Positions 30,208-37,201 of a DNA stretch of 37,201 nucleotides are shown here, one piece after another. The DNA lies in the NCBI RefSeq assembly GCF_900753045.1, contig NZ_CAADXO010000020.1, positions 1 to 37,201 on the forward strand. Reading direction: 5' to 3'. Position 1 is the first letter of the stretch. Every line of letters starts with the position of its first letter. The position numbers and the translations under genes were made by a program. The notes below the pieces were generated by a model, which was not told where the DNA came from, made no database searches, and was given only the letters and a program-made list of their open reading frames with translations. This DNA is from an uncultured Phascolarctobacterium sp. GTDB taxonomy: Bacteria; Bacillota; Negativicutes; Acidaminococcales; Acidaminococcaceae.

Positions 30208-31656
30208 ATGGGAAATTTATCACAAACTTCTGCTCCGGTGTACGAGGCACTGGAGCGTTTTCGTAAAAAACGCGTTGTACCATTTGATGTACCAGGTCAT
30301 AAGCGCGGTCGTGGCAACCCGGAGCTTCGCGAACTGCTGGGGGAAAAATGCGTAAACCTGGATGTTAACTCTATGAAGCCTCTTGATAATCTCTGCCATC
30401 CTGTTTCGGTAATCCGTGACGCAGAGGAGTTGGCAGCAGAGGCCTTCGGTGCTGCACACGCATTCTTTATGGTAGGAGGTACGACCTCGTCCGTGCAAAG
30501 CATGGTCTTGTCCTCCTGTAAGGCAGGCGATAAAATTATCCTGCCGCGCAATGTACACAAAAGTGTGATTAACGCGCTCGTACTTAATGGCGCGATTCCG
30601 GTTTATATCAATCCGCAGGTTGACAGTAAGCTGGGAATTTCTCTGGGGATGGAGATCGGCGAGGTAGCTAAGGCAATTAAGGCAAATCCCGATGCTACGG
30701 CAGTGCTCGTAAACAATCCTACTTATTATGGTATCTGTTCGGATTTGCGTTCTATCGTCAAGCTGGCGCATGAGCATAATATGCTCTGCCTGGTGGACGA
30801 GGCGCACGGTACACATTTTTATTTCGGAAAAAACATGCCTGTTAATGCGATGGCGGCCGGTGCTGACATGGCATCTGTTTCCATGCATAAATCAGGCGGC
30901 AGTCTGACGCAGAGCAGCCTTTTGCTGACAGGCCCGAATGTTAACTGGGAATACGTAAGCCAGATTATCAATCTGACGCAGACTACCAGTGCTTCGTATC
31001 TGCTGCTTTCCAGCCTGGATATTTCCCGCCGTAACCTGTATATGCGCGGCGAGGCATCCTTCGGCAAGGTGCAGGAGATGGCGGAGTATGCCCGCGAGGA
31101 AATCAATTCTATCGGCGGTTTTTATGCTTACGGACGCGAACTGAAAAACGGCAGCAGCATTTATGATTTTGACGTTACTAAGCTTTCGGTTTATACGCGT
31201 GATATCGGTCTTGCAGGTATCGAGGTTTATGACCTGTTGCGCGACGAATATGATATCCAGATTGAGTTCGGCGATATCGCCAATATTCTTGCATACATTT
31301 CTATCGGTGACCGTATTCAGGATATTGAACGTCTTGTGGGTGCTTTGGCGGATATCAAGCGCCTGTATTCCAAGGATCCGTCACAGATGCTCAATACCGA
31401 ATATATCGCACCTAAGGTTGTTGTTTCGCCGCAGAAGGCTTTTTATGCCAAGGACGAATCTTTGCCTATACGCGAAACTGCGGGACGCATCTGCAGTGAG
31501 TTTGTAATGTGCTACCCGCCGGGAATTCCTATTCTGGCGCCGGGTGAAGTTATCACCAAGGATATTATCGATTATATTATTTATGCCAAGGAAAAGGGTT
31601 GCTCCATGCAGGGACCTGAGGATCCGGATGTTAATAATATCAATGTATTAGTATAA
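30208..31656 (+). CDS. speA: Arginine decarboxylase, PLP aspartate-aminotransferase fold (SpeA/YaaO type)
   Basis: A 482-residue Orn/Lys/Arg decarboxylase of the short form found in Firmicutes, without the N-terminal response-regulator-like wing of the enteric enzymes. FDVPGHKRGRGN (26-37) is the N-terminal signature, DEAH (D197) and the PLP lysine K228 in SMHKSGGSLTQSS are present. Arginine is the preferred substrate by context: the same operon carries agmatine deiminase and N-carbamoylputrescine amidase, which need agmatine. The family also includes lysine and ornithine decarboxylases. The start is chosen for the GGAGAAG site; in-frame codons further upstream run through the terminator. Confidence 0.88.
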   Translation: MGNLSQTSAPVYEALERFRKKRVVPFDVPGHKRGRGNPELRELLGEKCVNLDVNSMKPLDNLCHPVSVIRDAEELAAEAFGAAHAFFMVGGTTSSVQSMVLSSCKAGDKIILPRNVHKSVINALVLNGAIPVYINPQVDSKLGISLGMEIGEVAKAIKANPDATAVLVNNPTYYGICSDLRSIVKLAHEHNMLCLVDEAHGTHFYFGKNMPVNAMAAGADMASVSMHKSGGSLTQSSLLLTGPNVNWEYVSQIINLTQTTSASYLLLSSLDISRRNLYMRGEASFGKVQEMAEYAREEINSIGGFYAYGRELKNGSSIYDFDVTKLSVYTRDIGLAGIEVYDLLRDEYDIQIEFGDIANILAYISIGDRIQDIERLVGALADIKRLYSKDPSQMLNTEYIAPKVVVSPQKAFYAKDESLPIRETAGRICSEFVMCYPPGIPILAPGEVITKDIIDYIIYAKEKGCSMQGPEDPDVNNINVLV

Positions 31657-31669
31657 AGGACGTGATTAA

Positions 31670-32524
31670 ATGGAGCTATGGTTTTCTGACTATCATACAG
31701 AAGATGTGAAGCTGGATATCAAAATCGAAAAGCAGCTTTTCGGTGCGGATACGGATTTCCAAAGAATAGACGTTTTTGAATCCAAGGAATTCGGTCGCTT
31801 TATCAGCTGTGACGGTACCATAGTCTTTTCGGAAAAGGACGAATTTGTTTATGACGAAATGATTGTCCATGTGCCTATGGCAGTGCATCCGCATGTGCGC
31901 AAGGTACTGGTAATCGGCGGCGGCGACGGCGGTGTAGCGCGCGAGCTGACGCATTATGATGAAATAGAGGAAATCGACGTAGTAGAAACAGACCATGTTT
32001 TTATTGATGTATGTCGCGACTATTTTCCCGACAACGCCTGCGGTCTTGATGACCCGCGTGTAACTGTTTTCAACGCTAACGGTCTACGCTTTTTGCGTAC
32101 CAAGGTTGATGAATACGATCTGATTATCAGCGATGCTATCGATCCCTTAGGTCATGCAGCGGGTCTGTTTACCAAGGAATTCTACGGTAACTGCTTCCGT
32201 GCGCTCAAGGAGGACGGCATCATGGTTTATCAGCATGGCAGCCCCTTCTACGATGAGGACGAGGAAACCTGCCGCGCCATGCACCGTAAGGCCAGCCACA
32301 GCTTCCCCATCAGCCGTGTATATCAGGCGCATATTCCGACCTGTCCTTCCGGCTACTGGCTGTTCGGCTTCGCTTCCAAGAAGTATCATCCGCTGAAGGA
32401 TTTTGATGCCAAGAAATGGCTGGAGCGAGGTATTAAAACATGGTATTATTCCGAGCATCTGCATAAGGGAGCGTTTATGTTGCCTAAGTATGTTGAAGAT
32501 ATGCTTGAGGAAGAAGAAAGATAA
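31670..32524 (+). CDS. speE: Spermidine synthase-like aminopropyltransferase
   Basis: A 284-residue protein with the fold of spermidine synthases: an N-terminal beta-domain (YDEMIVHVPMAVHP, 61-74), the nucleotide motif GGGDGGVARE (83-92) and the substrate loop DAIDPLGHAAGLF near 155. Canonical family members read GGGDGGxLRE and D[ST]TDPxGPA, and QxESP is replaced here by QHGSP near 188. It should move an aminopropyl group from decarboxylated SAM to putrescine, but no speD (SAM decarboxylase) lies in the window. The motif changes suggest altered substrate preference. It starts 13 nt after speA. Confidence 0.8.
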   Translation: MELWFSDYHTEDVKLDIKIEKQLFGADTDFQRIDVFESKEFGRFISCDGTIVFSEKDEFVYDEMIVHVPMAVHPHVRKVLVIGGGDGGVARELTHYDEIEEIDVVETDHVFIDVCRDYFPDNACGLDDPRVTVFNANGLRFLRTKVDEYDLIISDAIDPLGHAAGLFTKEFYGNCFRALKEDGIMVYQHGSPFYDEDEETCRAMHRKASHSFPISRVYQAHIPTCPSGYWLFGFASKKYHPLKDFDAKKWLERGIKTWYYSEHLHKGAFMLPKYVEDMLEEEER

Positions 32525-32559
32525 TTTATTTAATTTATGAACAGGAGATGATTTGAATT

Positions 32560-33819
32560 ATGAGTAAATTATTAGTAATCGGCTGCGGCGGTGTTGCCGG
32601 CGTAGCTATCGCAAAATGCTGCCAAAACAGTGATGTTTTCACCGAGCTGTGTATTGCCAGCCGTACGAAGTCCAAATGTGACGCTGTTAAGGAAAAGCTG
32701 CAGTCTACGACCTCTACTGTGATTACTACAGCACAGGTTGACGCTGACAGCAAGGAACAGCTTGTACAGCTGATTAAGGCTTACCAGCCGGATGCAGTGC
32801 TGAATGTTGCTCTGCCTTATCAGGACCTGACTATTATGGATGCCTGCCTGGAGTGCAAGGTTGATTACATCGATACCGCTAACTATGAGCCGGAAAATAT
32901 TGATGATCCCGCATGGCGTGCAGTTTATGACAAGCGCTGCAAGGAAGAGGGCTTCTCTGCTTACTTCGATTATTCCTGGCAATGGGCTTATAAAGAAAAA
33001 TTTGAACAGGCCGGCATTATGGCTTTGCTCGGCACCGGCTTTGACCCCGGTGTTACAAGTGTTTTCTCTGCTTATGCACTGAAGCATTATTTTGATGAAA
33101 TCGAAACTATCGATATTCTGGACTGCAACGGCGGCGACCACGGTTATCCGTTCGCTACCAACTTTAACCCGGAAATTAACCTGCGTGAGGTTTCTGCTCC
33201 CGGCTCTTATTGGGAAAACGGCCATTGGGTAGAAATCCCGGCAATGGCTATTAAACGCGAGTATGATTTCCCTGAGGTTGGCATGAAGGATATGTATTTA
33301 CTGCACCATGAGGAAATTGAATCTCTGGCGAAGAATATCCCCGGCGTAAAACGTATCCGCTTCTTCATGACCTTCGGCCAAAGCTATCTGACACATATGA
33401 AGTGCCTGGAGAACGTTGGCATGCTGTCTACCAAGCCGATTAACTATGAAGGCAAGGAGATTGTACCTATTCAGTTCCTCAAAGCGCTGCTGCCGGATCC
33501 TGCTTCACTCGGTCCTCGCACCGTAGGCAAAACCAATATCGGTTGTATCTTCACCGGTACCAAAGATGGCAAGAAAAAGACCATCTATATTTATAATGTC
33601 TGCGACCATCAGGAATGCTACAAAGAGGTTGGCTCTCAGGCTATCAGCTACACCACCGGCGTTCCCGCAATGATCGGTACTGCTCTGGTTATTACCAAGC
33701 AATGGCAGGGCAAGGGCGTATTCAATGTGGAAGAATTCGATCCGGATCCGTACATGGATATGCTGAATAAGTTCGGCCTGCCGTGGGTTGTTGACGAAAA
33801 CCCGGCTACGGTAGAATAA
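32560..33819 (+). CDS. Carboxynorspermidine/carboxyspermidine dehydrogenase (saccharopine dehydrogenase family)
   Basis: A 419-residue NADPH-binding protein that begins MSKLLVIGCGGVAGVAIAKC with the Rossmann glycine motif. ALLGTGFDPGVTSVF (about 154-168) and the DCNGGDHGYPFATNFNPE block are characteristic of carboxy(nor)spermidine synthases. It reductively joins aspartate semialdehyde to putrescine (or diaminopropane), giving carboxyspermidine (or carboxynorspermidine). The decarboxylase gene follows directly. Which diamine it uses cannot be read from sequence; the operon produces putrescine. Agmatine is a further candidate, as in the carboxyaminopropylagmatine route reported in cyanobacteria. 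Confidence 0.87.
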   Translation: MSKLLVIGCGGVAGVAIAKCCQNSDVFTELCIASRTKSKCDAVKEKLQSTTSTVITTAQVDADSKEQLVQLIKAYQPDAVLNVALPYQDLTIMDACLECKVDYIDTANYEPENIDDPAWRAVYDKRCKEEGFSAYFDYSWQWAYKEKFEQAGIMALLGTGFDPGVTSVFSAYALKHYFDEIETIDILDCNGGDHGYPFATNFNPEINLREVSAPGSYWENGHWVEIPAMAIKREYDFPEVGMKDMYLLHHEEIESLAKNIPGVKRIRFFMTFGQSYLTHMKCLENVGMLSTKPINYEGKEIVPIQFLKALLPDPASLGPRTVGKTNIGCIFTGTKDGKKKTIYIYNVCDHQECYKEVGSQAISYTTGVPAMIGTALVITKQWQGKGVFNVEEFDPDPYMDMLNKFGLPWVVDENPATVE

Positions 33820-33844
33820 GATGACGGACGCTAAGGAAACTGTA

Positions 33845-35059
33845 ATGCCGGCATATGTTGTCGACAAGGCTGAGGGTGCTTCCCGTCTGGCTGATTTGCA
33901 GAAAAATTTGCGCGCAGAGCGTGAGGAGGCGGCGCTGAAGGCGCTGCCGACTCCCTGCTACGTGGTTGATGAAGCGAAGCTGCTGAATAATCTGCGCCTT
34001 TTGCAGCATGTGCAGCGCGAAAGCGGTGCGCATATTCTGCTGGCACAGAAATGCTTTTCTATGTTCCGCCTCTATCCGCTGATGGGCGAATATCTGGCAG
34101 GCACGACGGCAAGCGGCATTTATGAAGCGCGCCTCGGTCATGAGGAGATGGGCAAGGAGAACCATGTTTTTGCACCTGCCTTTAAGGAGCAGGATATGCA
34201 GGAGCTGGTGCAAATCTGCGACCATATTATTTTCAACAGCTTTGCGCAGTTTGAAAAGCATAAGGCTGTTTGCGCTCAGGACGGTGTGAGCGTGGGTATC
34301 CGCGTAAACCCGGAATGCTCGACGCAGGAGGGTGAGCATGCAATTTATGATCCCTGTGCTTATGGCTCACGCTTGGGCGTAACTCTGGCGAACTTCCCGG
34401 AGGCTTTGCCGCCGGAAATAGAGGGCCTGCATTTCCATACGCTGTGTGAGCAGAACGCTGATGACCTGCTGACGACATGGAAGGCGTTCGAAGCGAAGTT
34501 CAGCAAGTACTTTAAGCAGCTTAAATGGCTGAATTTGGGCGGCGGCCATCATATTACGCGCAGTGATTATGATGTGGAAGCGCTGATTGATTTAGTAAAA
34601 TATATTCGCGCTACCTATCACGTTGAGGTTTATTTGGAGCCGGGTGAGGCTGTGGCACTTAATGCTGGCTATCTTGTGACCGAGGTGCTGGATATTGTGC
34701 ATAACGGTCTGGATATTCTTATCCTTGATGCCTCGGCTGCCTGCCATATGCCTGACGTGCTGGAGATGCCTTACCGTCCGCCTCTGCGCGACGGCTATGA
34801 GGCTGATGAAAAGCAATATAAATACCGTTTATCCTCGATGACCTGTCTGGCCGGTGATGTGATTGGCGATTACAGCTTTGACAAGAAAATCAAGGTTGGC
34901 GATAAGCTGATTTTTGAGGATATGGCGATTTATTCCATGGTTAAAAATAATACCTTTAACGGCATTCCGCTGCCTGATATTGTGCTGCTGCATAAGGACG
35001 GTACTACGGAGCTGGTGCGCCGTTTCGGTTATGAAGATTTTAAAGGACGTTTGTCATGA
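33845..35059 (+). CDS. nspC: Carboxynorspermidine/carboxyspermidine decarboxylase
   Basis: A 404-residue fold-III PLP decarboxylase. The PLP lysine is K69 in ILLAQKCFSMF, the phosphate-binding GGG is in LNLGGGHHITR (about 234-244), and EPGEAV and DASAACHMPDVLE match this family. It removes the carboxyl group from carboxyspermidine to give spermidine. I chose the ATG at 33845 because AAGGA lies 7 nt upstream; an ATG at 33821, one base after the previous stop, lacks a ribosome site but would add only eight residues. It overlaps the next gene by 4 nt. Confidence 0.9.
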   Translation: MPAYVVDKAEGASRLADLQKNLRAEREEAALKALPTPCYVVDEAKLLNNLRLLQHVQRESGAHILLAQKCFSMFRLYPLMGEYLAGTTASGIYEARLGHEEMGKENHVFAPAFKEQDMQELVQICDHIIFNSFAQFEKHKAVCAQDGVSVGIRVNPECSTQEGEHAIYDPCAYGSRLGVTLANFPEALPPEIEGLHFHTLCEQNADDLLTTWKAFEAKFSKYFKQLKWLNLGGGHHITRSDYDVEALIDLVKYIRATYHVEVYLEPGEAVALNAGYLVTEVLDIVHNGLDILILDASAACHMPDVLEMPYRPPLRDGYEADEKQYKYRLSSMTCLAGDVIGDYSFDKKIKVGDKLIFEDMAIYSMVKNNTFNGIPLPDIVLLHKDGTTELVRRFGYEDFKGRLS

Positions 35060-36189
35060 TGTTAGAGAAAAGCTTTACTCCCGCTGCCGATGGCTTTCAT
35101 ATGCCGGGCGAATACGAACCGCATGACGGCTGCATTATCGTGTGGCCGCAGCGTCCGGGCTCCTGGAGCTTTGGCGCAGTGGCGGCCTGCGAAGCGTTTA
35201 CGGCTGTGATTAAGGCGATTGCGGCGAGCGAAAAGGTTTATGTTATCTGCGGCGTTAAGCACTTTGCTGTGGCGCAGGAATATCTTGCAGGGGTCGCCAA
35301 TGTTGAGCTGGTTGCTATGGAAACAGACGACAGCTGGGCGCGTGATATCGGCCCGACTTTTGTTGTGCGCGACGGCGCACAGGGACGCGAGCTGCGTGGT
35401 GTGAACTGGCGCTTCAACGCTTGGGGCGGCGAGGTAGACGGCCTGTATCCCGATTATGAGCAGGACGATGCTTTTGCGGAAAAGTTTGCGGAGCATTATG
35501 GAGCTGCGCTGTATGATGCTGTTCCCTTTGTGCTGGAGGGCGGTTCTATTCACTGCGACGGCGAAGGTGCGGCGCTGGTGACGGAGGCTTGCCTTTTGAG
35601 CGCAGGACGCAATCCCGATTTGTCCAAGGAACAGATTGAGCAAAAGCTTAAGACTTACCTGGGCGTAGAAAAGGTTTTGTGGATTCCGCGCGGCATTTAT
35701 AACGATGAAACAAACGAGCATGTAGATAATGTCTGTGCCTTTATCCGCCCGGGTGAGGTGGTGCTGGCGTGGACAGATAACGAAGCTGATCCGCAGTATG
35801 CTTTGAGCAAGGCCAGTCTGGACGCTTTGGAGCAGCTGACGGATGCCAAGGGACGCAAAATCATCGTGCATAAGCTGCCTGTGCCTGCGGTGCCGGTGTG
35901 CATCACAGAGGACGAGGTAGCAGGCTTCGACTTTGTCGAGGGTGAGGATATGCGCGAGGCAGGTGAACGTCTGGCGGCTTCGTATGTAAACTTTTATTTC
36001 AGTAATGACAGTGTTGTAGTGCCTGCCTTTGGCGGTGAGAATGCGGCAAGCGATGCGCTGGCTGCGGAAATTCTTGCCAAGCTCTGTCCGGAGCGTAAGG
36101 TAGTGCAGATACCGGCGCGGGCAATTTTGACCGGTGGCGGCAATATTCACTGCATTACACAGCAAATTCCGAAGGGAGTGTGCTTATGA
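35056..36189 (+). CDS. aguA: Agmatine deiminase
   Basis: A 377-residue guanidino-modifying enzyme that turns agmatine into N-carbamoylputrescine and ammonia. The catalytic cysteine is C366 in GGGNIHCITQQ, with the other triad parts in DDSWARDIGPTF (about 90-101) and LEGGSIHCDGEG (about 159-170). AAAGGACG lies upstream and the start overlaps the previous stop codon (ATGA). The gene continues into aguB with another ATGA overlap. Confidence 0.95.
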   Translation: MMLEKSFTPAADGFHMPGEYEPHDGCIIVWPQRPGSWSFGAVAACEAFTAVIKAIAASEKVYVICGVKHFAVAQEYLAGVANVELVAMETDDSWARDIGPTFVVRDGAQGRELRGVNWRFNAWGGEVDGLYPDYEQDDAFAEKFAEHYGAALYDAVPFVLEGGSIHCDGEGAALVTEACLLSAGRNPDLSKEQIEQKLKTYLGVEKVLWIPRGIYNDETNEHVDNVCAFIRPGEVVLAWTDNEADPQYALSKASLDALEQLTDAKGRKIIVHKLPVPAVPVCITEDEVAGFDFVEGEDMREAGERLAASYVNFYFSNDSVVVPAFGGENAASDALAAEILAKLCPERKVVQIPARAILTGGGNIHCITQQIPKGVCL

Positions 36190-37064
36190 GCAAGGTAAAG
36201 GTGGCAGCAGTGCAGATGCGCTGTGCGCCGACCGTAGAAGAAAATTTGCAGCACGCTGAAGCACTGGTGCGTGAAGCTGCAGCGAACGGTGCGCAGATTA
36301 TTCTGCTGCCGGAGCTGTGGGAGCGTCCGTATTTCTGCCAGCAGCGTCGCTATGATTTCTATCAGTATGCACTGCCTACGGAAGAAAATCCTGCGGTGCA
36401 GATGGGCAAGCGTTTGGCGAAGGAGCTGAATATCGTTCTGCCTATCAGCTTTTTTGAGCGTGATGTCAACGAATTATATAATTCCATCGCCTGCATTGAT
36501 GCCGACGGTGAGATTTTAGGCGTTTATCGCAAAACGCATATTCCTGACGACCATTTTTATCAGGAAAAATTTTACTTTAAACTCGGTAACAGCGGCTTTA
36601 CGGTTTTCAATACCAAGTATGGCCGTGTCGGTATCGGTATCTGCTGGGATCAGTGGTTCCCTGAGACTGCACGCTGCCTGGCGCTGAACGGAGCAGAGCT
36701 TTTGTTCTATCCGACGGCGATTGGCTCCGAGCCTATCTTAGACTGCGACAGCATGCCGCATTGGCGCCGTGTTATGCAAGGTCATAGCGCAGCTAACCTG
36801 ATGCCTGTGGTAGCGGCAAACCGTATCGGTCTGGAAACTGTAGAGCCCTGCGAAGGCAATGCAGGCCAGCAGTCCTCCTTACTGTTTTACGGCTCTTCCT
36901 TCATGACAGATGGCACCGGCGAGCTTGTACAGGATGCATCGCGCGATAAGGAAGAAATTCTTTATGCGGAGTATGATCTGGCAGCTTTGGCTGAGGACAG
37001 ACTGAGCTGGGGCCTGTTCCGCGACCGCAGACCGGAATGCTACGGTAAAATTGCCGGCAAGTAA
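36186..37064 (+). CDS. aguB: N-carbamoylputrescine amidase
   Basis: A 292-residue nitrilase-superfamily amidase with the catalytic triad E43 (LLPELWE), K116 (YRKTHIP) and C153 (GICWDQWFPE). It hydrolyses N-carbamoylputrescine to putrescine, carbon dioxide and ammonia. The start at 36186 is preceded by GAAGGGAG and overlaps the aguA stop by ATGA. It is the last gene of the polyamine operon, followed by a terminator. Confidence 0.95.
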   Translation: MSKVKVAAVQMRCAPTVEENLQHAEALVREAAANGAQIILLPELWERPYFCQQRRYDFYQYALPTEENPAVQMGKRLAKELNIVLPISFFERDVNELYNSIACIDADGEILGVYRKTHIPDDHFYQEKFYFKLGNSGFTVFNTKYGRVGIGICWDQWFPETARCLALNGAELLFYPTAIGSEPILDCDSMPHWRRVMQGHSAANLMPVVAANRIGLETVEPCEGNAGQQSSLLFYGSSFMTDGTGELVQDASRDKEEILYAEYDLAALAEDRLSWGLFRDRRPECYGKIAGK

Positions 37065-37080
37065 ATATTGAAGCTATAAA

Positions 37081-37121
37081 AAAATCACAATCGGTTATAT
37101 GTGTAACCGGTTGTGATTTTT
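37081..37121 (+). terminator. Intrinsic terminator of the polyamine operon
   Basis: AAAATCACAA-TCGGTTA pairs with TAACCGG-TTGTGATTTT around TATGTG, a stem of about 17 pairs with one wobble, followed by TTTTTA. It lies 17 nt after aguB and directly precedes the group II intron. Confidence 0.92.
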
Positions 37122-37124
37122 ACT

Positions 37125-37201
37125 GTGCGCCCAGCATGGGCGCACTCTAATGGGTGAAAGTCCCTAGACCGCCCGGTAGCGGGAAGGTCATAGCTGAACA
37201 C
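37125..37201 (+). mobile_element. 5' end of a group II intron, bacterial class C (truncated by window edge)
   Basis: The sequence from 37125 begins GTGCGCCCAGCATGGGCGCA and continues TCTAATGGGTGAAAGTCCC after two bases. This follows the start of domain I in class IIC introns (the Oceanobacillus iheyensis intron begins GUGUGCCCGGCAUGGGUGCA and has UAUAGGGUGAGAGUCCC shortly after). CGCCC/GGGCG and GGG/CCC helices are visible. Only 77 nt are in the window, so the rest of the ribozyme and any reverse transcriptase lie outside. Class C introns insert just behind terminator hairpins, exactly as seen here. Confidence 0.88.

Noticed and set aside
32560..33819. Lysine-pathway saccharopine dehydrogenase
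   Set aside because: The fold is shared, but the motifs and the adjacent nspC and polyamine genes favour carboxy(nor)spermidine dehydrogenase.
1..37201. CRISPR arrays, insertion sequences or prophage genes
   Set aside because: No regularly spaced repeats, transposase or phage-like genes were seen; the only mobile element is the group II intron at the end.

Overview
The window looks like chromosome from an anaerobic, diderm member of the Firmicutes, most likely class Negativicutes (an Acidaminococcaceae/Phascolarctobacterium-like gut organism is my best guess). The evidence is a small beta-barrel outer-membrane protein with a signal peptide and C-terminal Phe, alongside Firmicutes-type gene neighbourhoods and strict-anaerobe enzymes: reverse rubrerythrin, ThiH radical-SAM enzyme and an iron-sulfur two-subunit serine dehydratase. 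The assignment rests on gene content only.

Layout. 1-3973 (minus) is a tetrapyrrole cluster (precorrin-2 dehydrogenase, hemA, hemC, and a cobA-hemD fusion cut by the window start), with a Fur/PerR-like palindrome in front of it. 4243-5561 (minus) holds a reverse rubrerythrin and an outer-membrane protein. 5739-12369 (mostly plus) carries a SpoVB-like flippase, an M23 peptidase, an alpha/beta hydrolase, two HAD phosphatases (one on minus) and an M24 peptidase. 12430-15462 has a nicotinamidase-like hydrolase (minus), a 47-residue FeoB-associated Cys-rich protein, alanine racemase and inorganic pyrophosphatase (minus). 15598-18989 (minus) is a thiazole operon, thiS-thiF-thiG-thiH-tenI. 19233-22758 has a small cupin (plus), then a HerA-like ATPase, a small unknown protein, CorA and a TSCPD-domain protein (all minus). 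23038-26940 (plus) is a sodium:solute symporter, a HutP-family protein, the two L-serine dehydratase subunits and RidA. 27083-27531 holds four tRNA genes (His, Gln, Lys, Leu). 27852-30084 is ilvN-ilvB. 30208-37064 is a six-gene polyamine operon. From 37125 to the end is the 5' end of a group IIC intron that lies directly behind the polyamine-operon terminator.

How genes work together. The serine block makes a coherent unit: uptake, an RNA-binding-type regulator, dehydration of serine to pyruvate, and RidA to remove the 2-aminoacrylate intermediate. The polyamine operon encodes arginine to agmatine to N-carbamoylputrescine to putrescine, then two different ways to make spermidine (SpeE-type, and carboxyspermidine dehydrogenase plus decarboxylase). 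The thi operon makes the thiazole moiety anaerobically from tyrosine-derived dehydroglycine.

The most notable regulatory pattern is that three unrelated units (thiS, alr, speA) each have an intrinsic-terminator hairpin ending only about 17-27 nt before the first start codon, so their transcripts must pass through it. That suggests transcription attenuation by signals I could not match to a known riboswitch. The second is a UAG/AAG-rich leader in front of the symporter-HutP-serine dehydratase operon.
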